In this document: one piece after another, positions 10,894-21,216 of the stretch | Position numbering within the stretch: position 1 is the first letter of the stretch | Layout of the letters: every line of letters starts with the position of its first letter | Assembly: GCF_905147045.1 (NCBI RefSeq) | Contig: NC_065916.1 | Location: forward strand, 7,728,468-7,792,467 | DNA: 64,000 nucleotides | Direction: 5' to 3' | DNA from: Nymphalis io | Taxonomy: Eukaryota > Arthropoda > Insecta > Lepidoptera > Nymphalidae | The notes under the pieces: generated by a model | Databases searched by the model: none | What the model was told of the DNA's origin: nothing | The model's input: only the letters and a program-made list of their open reading frames with translations | Program-made: the position numbers and the translations under genes

Positions 10894-11660
10894 TGTTTTA
10901 ATAATGTCCGGTGCTAGGGGTTCGACCTTTACACTATCCTTACTAAGTGCCATTAGCAATGATTGTTGTATTTTTTTTTGCCAAATGTTAATTAAAGTTC
11001 CTAAATATGTTTACACAGAAGTTATGTTTTTATTGATTTATTTTGAGTTTTTACTTTCTTGGCTTAAGTAATTAATAAATAAAGCTATATTCTTCTTAGA
11101 TAAATAAACAATCAACTGAGTGCAGTGTTATAGTTTTTAATATTTTTGGTGTTGTATTCGTCAGCTGTCATTACGCAGGTAACGAACTCAATTTAAAATA
11201 TCGTGTTTGAATTATTATCATTCAGTAATTTACTTTTGAAAGTTTGCAACATTCAATTGAAGTTAAAAATAGATAATCAACATTTACCACTACTCACTGT
11301 TGCCTTTATTGTTATTATTTAAAGAACAAAAGAATCTTATTAATTACAAATACGAAGGTGCGTCAGGCGGTTAGGCAGGCTGTGGGTATCAAGGACACAG
11401 TGTGATCTGTTATTAAGGGATGACAATGAACAAAAGTTATTGCAGATTTCTAATAAAAATACAGATTTAAAACTTGAATTGTCTAAATGCCATACAATTT
11501 TCTGGATTCTCAGAAATAATCCACAGACAGACTTTGGTCACCGCCTCTCAAACTTCCCATCTGGGTGTTGTGGACATGTCTCGCAGCCCGTGGTGGGACC
11601 GAGGGCTTGAGGGCTTTGCCTTAACCGGCTGGGCCAAGAGGAGACAACCTCAATAAAAAA
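10894..11660. other. No clear gene
   Basis: AT-rich sequence with short frames only. A weak coiled-coil-like stretch is readable near 11425-11500 (LLQISNKNTDLKLELSK). The last 100 bases are GC-richer and lead into the R1-type ORF1. Nothing else is supported. Confidence 0.4.
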
Positions 11661-11840
11661 CATTAGTTTGCAGATCCCGTGATACCACCCGACCTCACGG
11701 TGTATATAGGGTTACCAATGTACAGGGGGCACTGCCTTGGTGGACTTTTTATTTCCCCCATACTCGTGGGATTACAAATGGAGAAACTAATTAATACAAC
11801 TAAAAACAACAACGAACTCGGCGATCATCTGGTAAAAGTT

Positions 11841-12246
11841 AACATGGCGGTGGAGGAGGGCGCCCCGATGGCGCGCGCCAAAACCAAAGACTCTGGCATT
11901 TCGAAACAACTGGTGGTCCGATTGGAACGACTCTCAGAGTCAGACTCGTCGGCCACCAGCATGGTCTCTTCAAGAGACTCCGCCAGTCGTCGGCGGAAGG
12001 TGGAGAACCAAAGACTCTGGCATTTCGAAACAACTGGTGGTCCGATTGGAACGACTCTCAGAGTCAGACTCGTCGGCCACCAGCATGGTCTCTTCAAGAG
12101 ACTCCGCCAGTCGTCGGCGGAAGGTGGAGAAGCGGCCCCAGGTGGGGACTCCCCCGATTCCGCCACTGGAGGCTGGGCGTCAGAGGCAGAGAGGAGAGAG
12201 GCGCGCCCTAACATCATGGCGCGCTCTCGAAGTGGGTCGCTTCTGA
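11841..12246 (+). pseudogene. R1-group LINE ORF1 N-terminus, disrupted by internal duplication
   Basis: The frame from the ATG near 11845 encodes a Ser/Arg-rich region (KTKDSGISKQLVVRLERLSE, then RDSASRRRKVE) that I associate with ORF1 of TRAS/SART/R1-group retrotransposons. A 124-bp tandem duplication repeats this block. Because 124 is not a multiple of three, the long frame reads the second copy out of frame, while an overlapping frame (12037-12246) continues the original one into RPQVGTPPIPP. The gene is broken. Confidence 0.55.
11882..12131. repeat. 124-bp tandem duplication
   Basis: Bases 11882-12005 are repeated directly as 12006-12131 (the last bases shared), with no differences seen by eye. 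The duplication lies inside the ORF1 fragment and shifts its frame by one. Confidence 0.9.
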
Positions 12247-12329
12247 ATAGCGACGACCGCTGGCGGGGTTGCGGTTGTAAGTCACAACGTTCCCGTGACC
12301 CCGCCGCCTTGTGGAAAGGCGGAATTCCG

Positions 12330-12560
12330 GGGAGGTTTTAGTGGGTAGGATGGGGCCTTCTACCCCGTGAGTCCCACATACCCTTTCCGGTCCCAAGACA
12401 GGGCGGCAGGCGTAAATGCCTTTCCTGCCCGGAAAAAAAGGACTATATGGCTGACATGCAGGTCAGTCACCTCCACGTGGTGCACCCTGGGCAACGGGGT
12501 CGATAAGCAATCCGAGTGCCTGTCGACCGCGGTTAACGACTGACGCGACGGTAATGCCAC
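12330..12560 (+). repeat. GC-rich LINE 3'-end-like segment
   Basis: A GC-rich stretch with TTTTAGTGGGTAGGATGGGG and AGTCCCACATACCC resembles 3' untranslated sequence of R1/Jockey-group LINEs seen in moths. No open frame with RT motifs is present. It ends where an AT-rich, T/G-simple sequence starts at about 12590. Confidence 0.35.
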
Positions 12561-12593
12561 GGGCCGTTCCTGGTACTTATCTAGGAAGAAGTT

Positions 12594-12662
12594 GTTTTCT
12601 TTCTTTGTTTTGTTTCATTTTGTTCTGTTTGATTTTGTTTTTGTTTTATTTTGTTTTGTTAG
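12594..12662. repeat. TTTTG-rich low-complexity tract
   Basis: Irregular TTTTG/TTTG runs. A similar tract lies at 12938-12976, just before the R1-type RT fragment. They look like decayed A-rich tails read on the other strand or simple sequence. Confidence 0.6.
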
Positions 12663-12975
12663 TTACGGAACCCTAATCCCACAAATATGCTGACGTACCA
12701 AACTGATGAAAGATTTTCCCAGACGAGTTTCCCGTATTGGCTGAGTTCCCCGTATTAGCTTTTCAATGCCCATTGTTTTAATTTTATTAATTGTAACATT
12801 ATTTCTCTTTATTCCCACTTCGAGTAAAGCTGTCTTTAGTTATAAGACAATTATTTTAATTATAAAATATTAATAAATAATTAATAATTATTCGGTTTTT
12901 TTTCGACCTCCTGACCGCTGCAAACGTAATTTCTTTCACTTTGTTTTATTTTGTTTTGCTTTTTGTTTTTTATTA

Positions 12976-13290
12976 GCGGTAAGGCAGCCCCTGTGCCCGA
13001 CGGAATTCCTGGTCGTGCCCTGAGGATCGCGTTTGGCGCCTCTTTACCACGTGCCTTGCTCAATGTAGATTCCCGCGATGGTGGAAAACGGGCAGACTCG
13101 TGCTGATCCGCAAGGAGAAGCGCCCGCCCGATCAGCCGACGGCCTACCGCCCAATCGTACTGCTCGACGATGCGAGCAAGCTCTTTAGACGGATGCTCGC
13201 TGCCCATCTCGTCGGTAGCATGGAGCCGGAACCCGAAGAGCGACAGTATGAGTTTCGCCCCGGCCGCTCGACGCGATCGCCAGGGTGAGG
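12976..13290 (+). pseudogene. R1-group reverse transcriptase fragment, frameshifted
   Basis: The first frame reads PDGIPGRALRIAFG, matching the start of an R1-group RT. After a shift near 13065 the frame continues WKTGRLVLIRKEKRPPDQ, PTAYRPIVLLDDASKLFRRM and RQYEFRPGRST. These are RT fingers motifs; the YADD box is missing. It could belong to the same element as the ORF1 fragment at 11.8 kb. Confidence 0.75.
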
Positions 13291-13532
13291 GACCTAGCAG
13301 AGGATGTCGCTACTACATGTATTTATTTTGTTTTTGCAGATAAATTACTTATTGATGTTTTGAACAATAATACTCTAACCGTCACTCATTTTATTTGGTT
13401 AGTTATTTTAAATAATGTGAGAATTGGGGCCTAACGGGGATATGGCTACGTTTTCCCCATTATGCCTGCAACAGTTGTCCCCATTCTGTTTTGTAAATTA
13501 ACTGAAGGATCGTTCTTGTTCATTTCATAATA

Positions 13533-14837
13533 CAGGGTGGACCAAAAGTCCGGTAACATTTGAATCGAGCGCTGCTTCCAATTGCGGGGGATAGGGGGGA
13601 GCGGGGCGTTACTAAGCGCGAGAGCGGCTAGTTGGAATTCAGTGCAATGGCGTCGTTCAGCGGAGCACAACGCGCGTTTTGCGTACGCGAGTACTATCGC
13701 AACAACGATTCTGCGACTGAAGCGCAACGAAAATTTTGTACACAGTACAACATACGAAATAAAAATCAAGCTCCATCAACTCGTGCAATTAAAAATTGGG
13801 TACAGAAGTTTGAGAAGACGGGTTCAACATTAAATCAACCACGATCCGGCCGACCTAAGACGTCGAGAGAGCCCGCAAACATAGAGCGCGTACGAGCATC
13901 TGTTAAAGAACAACCTGGCCTGTCTACTCGAAAGCGGTCTAGTGTTTTAAATGTGTCTAGGACATCTTTAAATCGTATTCTTCACAAGGATTTACATTTA
14001 CACCCGTATAAAATTCAAATTGTACAACAATTAAGGCCAAATGACTACACTCAGAGACTGCAGTTTGCCAACGAAATGCTTGCGAGGTTTACGAGCTTCA
14101 TTAACATCTTTTTCTCAGACGAGGCACATTTTTACATAAATGGGCATGTGAACAGGCAAAATTGCAGATACTGGAGTGATGCTAACCCGCAATTGAACCA
14201 CCAAAAGCCCTTACACTCGCCCGAAGTTACTGTATGGGCAGCTTTATCAGCCAGTGGAATTATCGGTCCGTATTTTTATGAGGATCAGAGAAGCCGTCCC
14301 GTTACCGTCAACACACAGCGATACATTGCCATGCTACAGAACTTTTTTGCTCCAGCATTACAGGACTACTCTGGTTTTAATCAACGGACATGGTTTCAAC
14401 AAGATGGGGCCACATGTCACACCTCCAACGACTCAATAGCAGCGGTTCGTGAAATTTTTGGGCAAAAAGTCATATCCAAAAGAGGTGACATTAACTGGCC
14501 ACCCCGCAGCCTGGATTTGTCACCAATGGACTTTTTCCTTTGGGGATACCTCAAAAGTAAAGTTTTTAATACCCTCAGTCTATTGAAGAATTAAAAGAAA
14601 ATATACGCGAGGAAATTCAGAACATTTCTCCAAACACTTGTCGGGCGGTGATGGAAAATTTCCGCTCTAGATTACAGGAGTGCCAAACTAAACAAGGGAC
14701 ACATTTGGACGACGTTATTTTTAAAAAATAAAACCCTGATTTTTGTACTTTTAGAATAAATAAACATATTTTCTCTCATATCTCTTTTGTATTTTTTATA
14801 ACCATTCGAAATGTTACCGGACTTTTGGTCCACCCTG
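13533..14837 (+). mobile_element. DD41D (rosa-type) mariner, copy 1
   Basis: The element is 1,305 bp with perfect 28-bp inverted repeats (13533-13560 and 14810-14837, beginning CAGGGTGGACCAAAAGTCCG). TA duplications flank it at 13531-13532 and 14838-14839. It differs from copy 2 (24137-25445) by four substitutions and one 4-base deletion by my reading, about 99.7% identity. Both copies therefore moved recently or one sequence region was duplicated; different flanks support independent insertion. Confidence 0.95.
13647..14731 (+). pseudogene. DD41D mariner transposase, frameshifted copy
   Basis: The frame starts MASFSGAQRAFCVREYY (ATG 13647; an earlier start at 13632 is not an ATG) with an N-terminal helix-turn-helix. 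The DDE region follows with FFSDEAHF and WFQQDGATCHTS; the third Asp lies in the LSPMDFFLWG segment, with 41 residues between the last two Asp by my count. A 4-base deletion near 14570, relative to copy 2, shifts the frame and truncates the protein at 14594. The usual SPDLSP reads SLDLSP here. Inactive. Confidence 0.9.
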
Positions 14838-14865
14838 TAGAAAATATTTTGTTTTAGGTATAAAA

Positions 14866-15568
14866 ATGGTACGGACGTATAAAAAGAAAAGTTCGAGACT
14901 TAGTTGGTCCATGGAAAACATGAAACAAGCAATTGATTAAGCAAAACTGCTGGCTATAGAAAAGCAGCTCACCTGTATAGTGTACTACAGACCACATTAG
15001 AGCGTCACGTCGCTAAAATAAGGAAGGGCGAGCTTTCTCTTGACTCTACTCCAGGTAACTTCAAGCCCGTGTTGTCCAAACAAAAAGAAGATGAGCTGGT
15101 AAGGTACATTATAGAAATGGAGAAACACTTCTTTGGTTTAACCACTATCGTCCTACGGAAGCTAGCTTATCAGCTAGCGGAAAAAAATGGCAAAGCTCAC
15201 AATTTTTATCATGATATAAAGATAGCTGGTGAAGATTGGTTAAAGAGATTCTTGAAGCGCCACCCAGATTTATCTATCCGAAAACCGGAAGCTACATCGG
15301 CAGCTCGAGCAATGGCACAATACCCACAGTCACTTTTATGAAGTGACTTTGGGTAAATCTTATTCTCTGCTTGGTGAAGTATATGACAAATATAATTTGA
15401 CGCCAGACAGAATTTTTAATATGACGACGATGAGACTGGCATATCATGCGTCTCAAAAACGAAGAGCATTTTCAACATTCAGCATTATTGCAGAAAAGGG
15501 GAGAAAACAGGTAAGATCGCTTTCTTCAGCAGAACGAGGGCAGACAGTTACGGTTGAAGTATGTTTAA
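14866..15568 (+). pseudogene. pogo transposase N-terminal half
   Basis: The ATG at 14866 opens MVRTYKKKSSRLSWSMEN, a psq-type helix-turn-helix as in pogo/Tigger/jerky proteins. An in-frame TAA follows near 14938 and a frameshift near 14965. Next come a Tc5/CENP-B-type DNA-binding domain (VLSKQKEDELVRYI, AYQLAEKNGKAHNF, LKRHPDLSIRKPEATSAARA) and the start of the DDE domain (YDKYNLTPDRIFN). A frameshift at the first catalytic site leaves DETG readable only in another frame. The frame ends ERGQTVTVEVC at the piggyBac TTAA site. Function in life: transposition by a DDE/D endonuclease in the nucleus. Confidence 0.85.
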
Positions 15569-15595
15569 AACATACTTCAACCGTAACTGTCTGCC
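15539..15595. repeat. Perfect 57-bp palindrome centred on a TTAA target
   Basis: Two 28-base arms (15539-15566 and 15568-15595) pair perfectly around base 15567. The left arm is pogo coding sequence (QTVTVEVC). The right arm is its exact reverse complement, placed where the left end of the piggyBac element should be. TTAA lies at 15565-15568. Confidence 0.95.
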
Positions 15596-16218
15596 GTAAC
15601 CAAAATAACACTGATCGTTTTATCAGCTTTTTTATTTAATTACGCTGTATTCTATCAAAAATATGTTTACATTAGGTAAATAGTTAATTAAGTAATCGTT
15701 TACAGTTTAATACACTTTAGCCTCTTAATTAGAAGTCTTAAAAATAATGTCCAAAGTTAGAAGAATTACTAACATTATTTTTAGAAAATTGTATTGATGT
15801 GCAACGCCCATGACGACAAAATCCGACGTGAGAGACGAGACATATGCCAAGATTTACCGATACAAAAATAAAAATAAATGAAAATATTTCTCGTTATACT
15901 AACTAATTAACTTTAAAACAAATACAGCAATTGTTAATAAAACATTTTTTTACAAATATTTGTAAGTATTTCATTTAATTCCTATAGAATTAAGCAAATT
16001 TACTTGTGAAACGTCAGCGACTGAATTGATGGTACCCATCCCTAGCCTACATGTTCCGAAACATACTTCGTTAGTACGCCCAGCGCCACGGTCGGATAAA
16101 GACGACCGCTTCTTACGTCATTAAGGAGTGCCGACTTCTGGAATTTTCCACCAGTGTTGTGCTTGTGCATGTGGTTTAACGTTCATATGTCGATAAATGT
16201 ACATGTCAGAAATTTATC

Positions 16219-18229
16219 ATGACGACTACTGAAGAGTTAATACGAATTCTAGAAGGCGATGAAAATGAAGAATTTTTATCAGACGAAGAGTTTGACATTG
16301 ATGAAGAGGTAATTATTTTTTTTATTACATACCTAGTTATATTTTAATTTATTGTGTAATATGTGATGGTTATGTCTGAATGGAAATTTTAAACTTAATT
16401 AGAGCGAGTGAGATGGCGACAGCGCGCCGTGCGATGAGGCTACTCTGGCACGGTGAATCTGATTGGTTGAAGCGCGAGTCGCGTGAGTGCTCGCTGACTC
16501 GCCTGTAGATACGTACATATGTTAATTTGGTGCATGACGCCGCGCTGCCACGCACCGCACTGAGTCGCACTGCTACTTTTGCTTTTATAGGCTATTCAAA
16601 TTTCCTACCTTGGCAACCGATGTTTCGTGTGAGTTTTCCACTCACACAATTTATTGCTCTACAATTTATTTTTGTATTCTTTCAGATTCAAGATAACAAT
16701 GTCACAACCACTAATTGGACAACGCAAATTGCTACCCCAATGTTAGAAGAATTCGACGACTTTGTTTGTGGACTGTCGCCTGCTGTCAAATTAGATGGTA
16801 CCTCCACGGAATTAGATTTCTTCGAACATTTTTGTAGCAAAGGCTTGTTACAGAAAATAGCAAATTGTACGAATAAATATCATCAACACTTCGTAAGACA
16901 TACTGATCTCAGAATATATTCAAGACTGCAACAATGGCGCGACGTTTCTATTGAGGACCTTTACATATTCCTTGCAGTAACAATGCTTTTCACTAGAAAC
17001 AAAAGAATAACAATTGAAGAACACTGGTCTACAGAACCGTTATTACATAGTATGGTGTTCCATAATACTATGTTTCGAAATAGATATTGCTCAATTTTAG
17101 GAATGCTATCTTTTTATGAGGCACCTGCAGGGATGAGTAGTGTACCGAGATCACATAAAATAAAAATGATGATTGACCACGCTCGTGAAACTTTCAAAAC
17201 AACATTTATCCCGGGTAAAAAAATGTGTATTGATGAAAGTATTGTTCCTTTTAAAGGTCGCCTAAGTATAAAACAATATTTACCTAAAAAACGCAATAGA
17301 TTTGGCATTAAGCTATTTGTTTTATGTGATGTCAAATCCGGTTATATCGTGGATTTTATAGTGTACTGTGGATCGGAAACATTGTACAACGGTAGAGATT
17401 GTACCAAATTTAGGGTTAACTGGATCAGTTGTGACTGAACTTTTAAAAGACTACTATTTTTGCAACCGAGAGTTGTATGCAGATAACTGGTATTCCAGTC
17501 CCCAGCTTTTTATATATTTAAAAGAAAGGGCGACTTATGCATGTGGTACCGTAAGATCAAGTAGAAAAGGGATGCCAAAATTCCAAAAACTGAAACGTGG
17601 ACAATTAGCCGCTTACTCGTCTCCTCGCCTCTTAGCCCTAAAATGGCAAGATAAGAAACCGGTCCTAATGTTGTCTACAATACACGATGACAAAATAATA
17701 CCATCAGGCAATGTAGACTACTCAACTGGGCTACCCAAAATGAAACCACAGTGTGTAGTAGACTACACAAAAAATATGGGGTCGGTTGACCTATCTGATA
17801 TGATGACTAGCACATTGGGTTGTATAAGAAAAATGGCATAAAAAGCTTGGGTTTCACATATTTGACATGTTTTTACTTAATGCTTTCTACTTGCATAAAC
17901 TGATAAAAAATAAACAAAATTATAGTTTAGCTGATTTCCAATTAAACGTTATCAGGCAAATAATAGAAAAATACAAACAATGTTCTTTAACTCAACAGTC
18001 AATACCGCGCGGCGTCCTTGACTCTAACCGTTTTTTACATAATAGTGTCTTAGAGCATTTTCCTGTTAGAATACTAACCGGCAAAAGTCAGCGATGTAAA
18101 ATGTGCGCAGCAAAAAGAAAACGGTCTGAGACTCGTTTTATGTGCCAAAAATGCAAAGTTTATCTATGCATAGATCCATGTGCTGTTGAGTACCACAATA
18201 ATTGTGGTACGATACCGATTGTTTTGTAG
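16219..18229 (+). pseudogene. piggyBac-like transposase (element A), two exons, frameshifted
   Basis: Exon 1 (16219-16308) encodes an acidic start MTTTEELIRILEGDENEEF. A GT...AG intron (16309-16685) follows, then the DDE_Tnp_1_7 domain. Catalytic Asp motifs are all visible: CIDESIVPFKGR, YADNWYSSP and NMGSVDLSD. A C-terminal cysteine-rich zinc domain (CKMCAAKRKR, CQKCKVYLCI) follows. Frameshifts lie near 17385 and 17830. The stop TAG is at 18227. A cut-and-paste, TTAA-specific nuclear transposase in its intact form; dead here. Confidence 0.85.
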
Positions 18230-18310
18230 AATTATTCTACATTTCGAATTATTCTACAAAATCAGAATAATTCTACAAAATATAGAATAATTCTACAAAA
18301 CAATCGTATC
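18211..18310. repeat. Inverted repeat at the transposase stop
   Basis: Bases 18217-18239 (GATTGTTTTGTAGAATTATT...) and 18282-18304 are perfect 23-base reverse complements. Between them are two further short copies of the same GAATTATTCTACA motif. Outward pairing continues imperfectly (GATACC versus GTATC). The left arm contains the transposase stop codon. Confidence 0.85.
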
Positions 18311-18461
18311 GTATCGTAATCCCACATCACTATTTTTGCGTTTAGTCTATTATGTCGACACTCGACAATATCCATTATTCCGTATTCTACAGTGACGACT
18401 GTTTGTGATTGTGGCACGTTTGTAAAATCAAGTGAACATTTCACAATTTTTAAATATCAAG

Positions 18462-18938
18462 ATGGGGTCCAAAAGTAAGTGGTCTTCGAAACGTATTGCA
18501 TCTAATGTAAATGCTGATATATTTACAAAAACTCATGTTTGATTTTATTTTATAGGGAAGTTTGAAGAGAGCCAGTCAATTTTGACTCCCTTTGACTATA
18601 GTCAAGACGAAGTAGACATAGACTGTAGCCAAGATGTTAACCTTCCCTCAACGCTGACCAACGACGATTATATGGTTTATTTAAATGAGGGTCTGTCGCA
18701 TGTAAGAAGTTCTGATAGTACGCCAGATTTATATAGATCTACGGCAACACAAACTTTAGTCAAAACAACAAATGCGAGTACACAATACGACCAAATTGTT
18801 AATCCAATCAAAGAAAGTGCCAAAATTTTAGCGGACAATTATTTTGTTGGCGATGAAACTCGTAAAAATAAGTTTATCGTATGTTACACAAATGTGGTCT
18901 CGTCAATAATTCGCCTCGTCGATAGCGAGCATAAATAA
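18462..18938 (+). CDS. Unrecognised two-exon small gene inside piggyBac-like element A
   Basis: Exon 1 (18462-18474, MGSK plus one base) joins across an 81-base intron (GT at 18475, AG at 18554-18555) to exon 2 (18556-18938). The product is 131 residues, beginning MGSKRKFEESQSILTPFDYS. It is acidic in the middle (DEVDIDCSQDVN) and carries TATQTLVKTTNASTQYD, with a hydrophobic C-terminal helix. No catalytic motif or known domain is recognised. It is intact, unlike the transposase 230 bases upstream. It lies inside the TTAA-bounded insertion, so it is either an accessory gene of the element or a passenger. Gene model by eye only. Confidence 0.5.
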
Positions 18939-19620
18939 TTTTTCGACTGATTATTATTAATGAAAAATCTTACCCCTGATTGTAAGACTGATTTTATTGA
19001 AATAAGTGTTATTAAAATTGTGATATTTTACATTACGTTACATTTAAGTCTATAGGTAATTTGATAATGACATGTCCAAGAGTGAAATTTTTATTTTTAT
19101 GTTTATTGTTCAATAGTGTGATATAAATTGTGATTGTGATAAATATCGTTACCATTTAAGTCTATATGTAAACTGATAATGTCCAAGAGTAACTTTTTTT
19201 ATTTTTATTTTTGTTGTTAATTGTTTAGTAGGCAGTGCGAGTTTCTTTAAGTACTCGTATTCGATCGTGTTAACGTTTACGTAGATTTGTGGAACATTTG
19301 TAGTTCCCGTTATTGTCACCAGGCGTTACTTAAGTTTCAGTACAAATTGAAGTTAACGTAGACGACTACGTATAAAAACTCGCACTAAAACTTAGGAGTA
19401 GGTATAAATCAATGCACATAAGAACTCATTACCTGTACCTACTTACTTTCGAGAAATCAATCGTTTTTCTTCTCTGGACTGATTTTATTTTGAATAGCCT
19501 AAGTACGAATTAATAAATCGTTCTAATTTTCAAACACTTTTTGTTTTCCTGGTTTACGAAAAATGCCGAATGATTTCGTAAGGTAAGTAATACTCAAGTA
19601 GGTATCTATATCTCCACCAA
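18939..19620. other. AT-rich 3' part of piggyBac-like element A, no gene
   Basis: Two diverged direct copies of a segment with AAATTGTGAT and GTCTATAGGTAA-like motifs occur near 19045-19130 and 19155-19210. No open frame or terminal motif is seen until the end repeats at 19624 and 19757. Confidence 0.4.
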
Positions 19621-19777
19621 GCTAAGTCGGGCGGTTAAAAGGTTAAAACGAAATATCGACATCTAAAAGTTAAGTATTGCACATCCCTCTTTTTTGTAGG
19701 TATTTATTTTTCGATTCACTTCACTGTGCCGGGCGCTGGGGGCACGCCAACAGATATGAAGTCGGGCGATTAAAGGG

Positions 19778-20633
19778 TTAATGCAGCAGGATCTTACATA
19801 CCTCCTACGCTAATATTTCTTCGACAGAGAATGAAACAAGAGTTGCTGGATCGAGCACCTCCAGGGACGACAGCAGAATGCAACGCTAAAGGATGGATGA
19901 CAACTAAAATATTTATGAGCTGGTTCCAACGGTTTGTTAAGTTTTTTGGTGGTGGTGGTGGTGGTGGGGAATACTATGACCAAGCCTCCTCTAATTGGTT
20001 AAGGTCACCCGGGGCGAAAAATAACATTTCAAATAAGCAAAATATTTGCAAATGCATATATTCAAGCTGTAACAATGTCTACAGCAATGAATGCCTTCAA
20101 AAAATGTGGCATATGGCCTTTCAATCAGAATAACTTAACAGATTCAGATTTTTCAGCTGCTTCAACCACAGACGTACCGCTAGCGAACAATGAGTCTGAA
20201 ATAGGTCCCTTAAATGTCGGAATCCAGCAACAACCGCCGCCACCTATCCTTGATGAAGATCCCGACAGTCGAACAAAAAACCAAACGAGAAAAAACTATC
20301 GCCGAGGGAAAATGTTGTTCTCACTTCAACCCCCTACAAAATTGAGTCAAAAGAACGAGAACAACTTAAGAGAACGAAGAAGTGTTCTAATCCAAATGAC
20401 CCCAAGTTCAAAAAGAACTCTAAGAAACAGCAGACCCAAAAAGCTCCCTCTGGTGTAGAGAAAACCGACGAGAATACCATGTGCCTGTACTGCCTTGACG
20501 TGAACCATACTTATTTAAAGTCTTAGGAAGGTTGGGTGGCTTGCCAACTATGTGAACGGTGGGCTCATACAGCTTGTGCTGGTGTAGACAAGACAGAAGA
20601 AATCCACATCTACGTGTACTGTGACGCAAAATA
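19778..20633 (+). pseudogene. pogo transposase C-terminal half with PHD-like finger
   Basis: Immediately after the right TTAA the frame resumes NAAGSYIPPTLIFLRQRMKQ and ELLDRAPPGTTAECNAKGWM, exactly where the left half stopped. A GGT/Gly run (about 19951-19972) replaces the expected second catalytic region, so the active site is deleted. Further frames give STAMNAFKKCGIWPFNQNN, then a basic segment. The end is a finger of the form CLYCL...CQLCERWAHTACAGV with one stop, homologous in style to the tails at 340-825. Several frameshifts are present. Confidence 0.85.
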
Positions 20634-20690
20634 AATACGTACCCCATACTGCCCCTACCCTGGGGCACGATGGGGTTTTCATTATAGTTT

Positions 20691-21216
20691 CAAAAAATTA
20701 AAATTATAACATCATATGATTATTTACATCACCAAATGATAGTTTAATAAGTAACTATTTTTTTTTATTATTATGAGGGAGGTGTATTATATAAGTGTGT
20801 ATTAGATGTAACTTAGTATATATATCCTACAGCTGTAAGACTATACTCGCGACTTCATTATTAAAAAGACAGTATCATTTCAACATTCGAGTGTTTCAAT
20901 ACCCTCTTCCCTACACCACTATGGCATTGAAGAATTTTAACATGACGTTTCCCGAGTGAATAATTTTATTTCATTCGTATCCCGGAAGGAGGTTAAAATG
21001 TTGTCTGAAGGAGCGATGATAGAATATGAGGCTCCTGAACATCAGCGAATCCTAGTCAGCAAAATTACATGTCAATACCTGGACTTACAAGAACAAAATG
21101 ATAATCTGCAATGTCATTGGGTTTGACAACTGCAGAGATGAGTATGAGGAAGCTTATGCTCACCAGTCAATTAAAAATTAAATTACAAAAGGCCGAATAA
21201 CATATATTATATTTAG
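20691..21216. other. Intergenic, with short inverted repeat
   Basis: AT-rich. Near 20934-21000, ATTTTAACATGACGTTTCCCG and, further on, CCCGGAAGGAGGTTAAAAT are imperfect reverse complements, which may be a decayed transposon end or small MITE. A short frame starting MLSEGAMIEYEAPEHQ at 20998 stops at 21126. Confidence 0.4.

Larger units (their letters stand above)
15569..19777 (+). mobile_element. piggyBac-like element A (4.2 kb), left end altered
   Basis: The right end reads CGGGCGATTAAAGGG followed by TTAA (19778-19781). Joining the left TTAA (15565-15568) to the right TTAA restores the pogo frame VCLNAAGSY, so the insertion limits are firm. No matching inverted terminus is visible at the left, where an inverted copy of the host flank sits instead. 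A near-repeat of the right end lies at 19624-19645. Contents: a frameshifted transposase and a second, spliced small gene. Confidence 0.8.
13430..20690 (+). mobile_element. pogo-like DNA transposon, split by two younger insertions
   Basis: The N-terminal half (14866-15568) and C-terminal half (19782-20633) of one transposase flank a piggyBac insertion, and a mariner lies in its 5' flank. Candidate inverted ends: TTTTCCCCATTATGCC near 13452 and, on the opposite strand, AAAACCCCATCGTGCC near 20679. The outer limits are approximate. It is dead because of stops and frameshifts. Confidence 0.6.

Noticed and set aside
11825..12217. Minus-strand ORF with repeated Ser/Pro segments
   Set aside because: Antisense shadow of the R1-type ORF1 with its 124-bp duplication.
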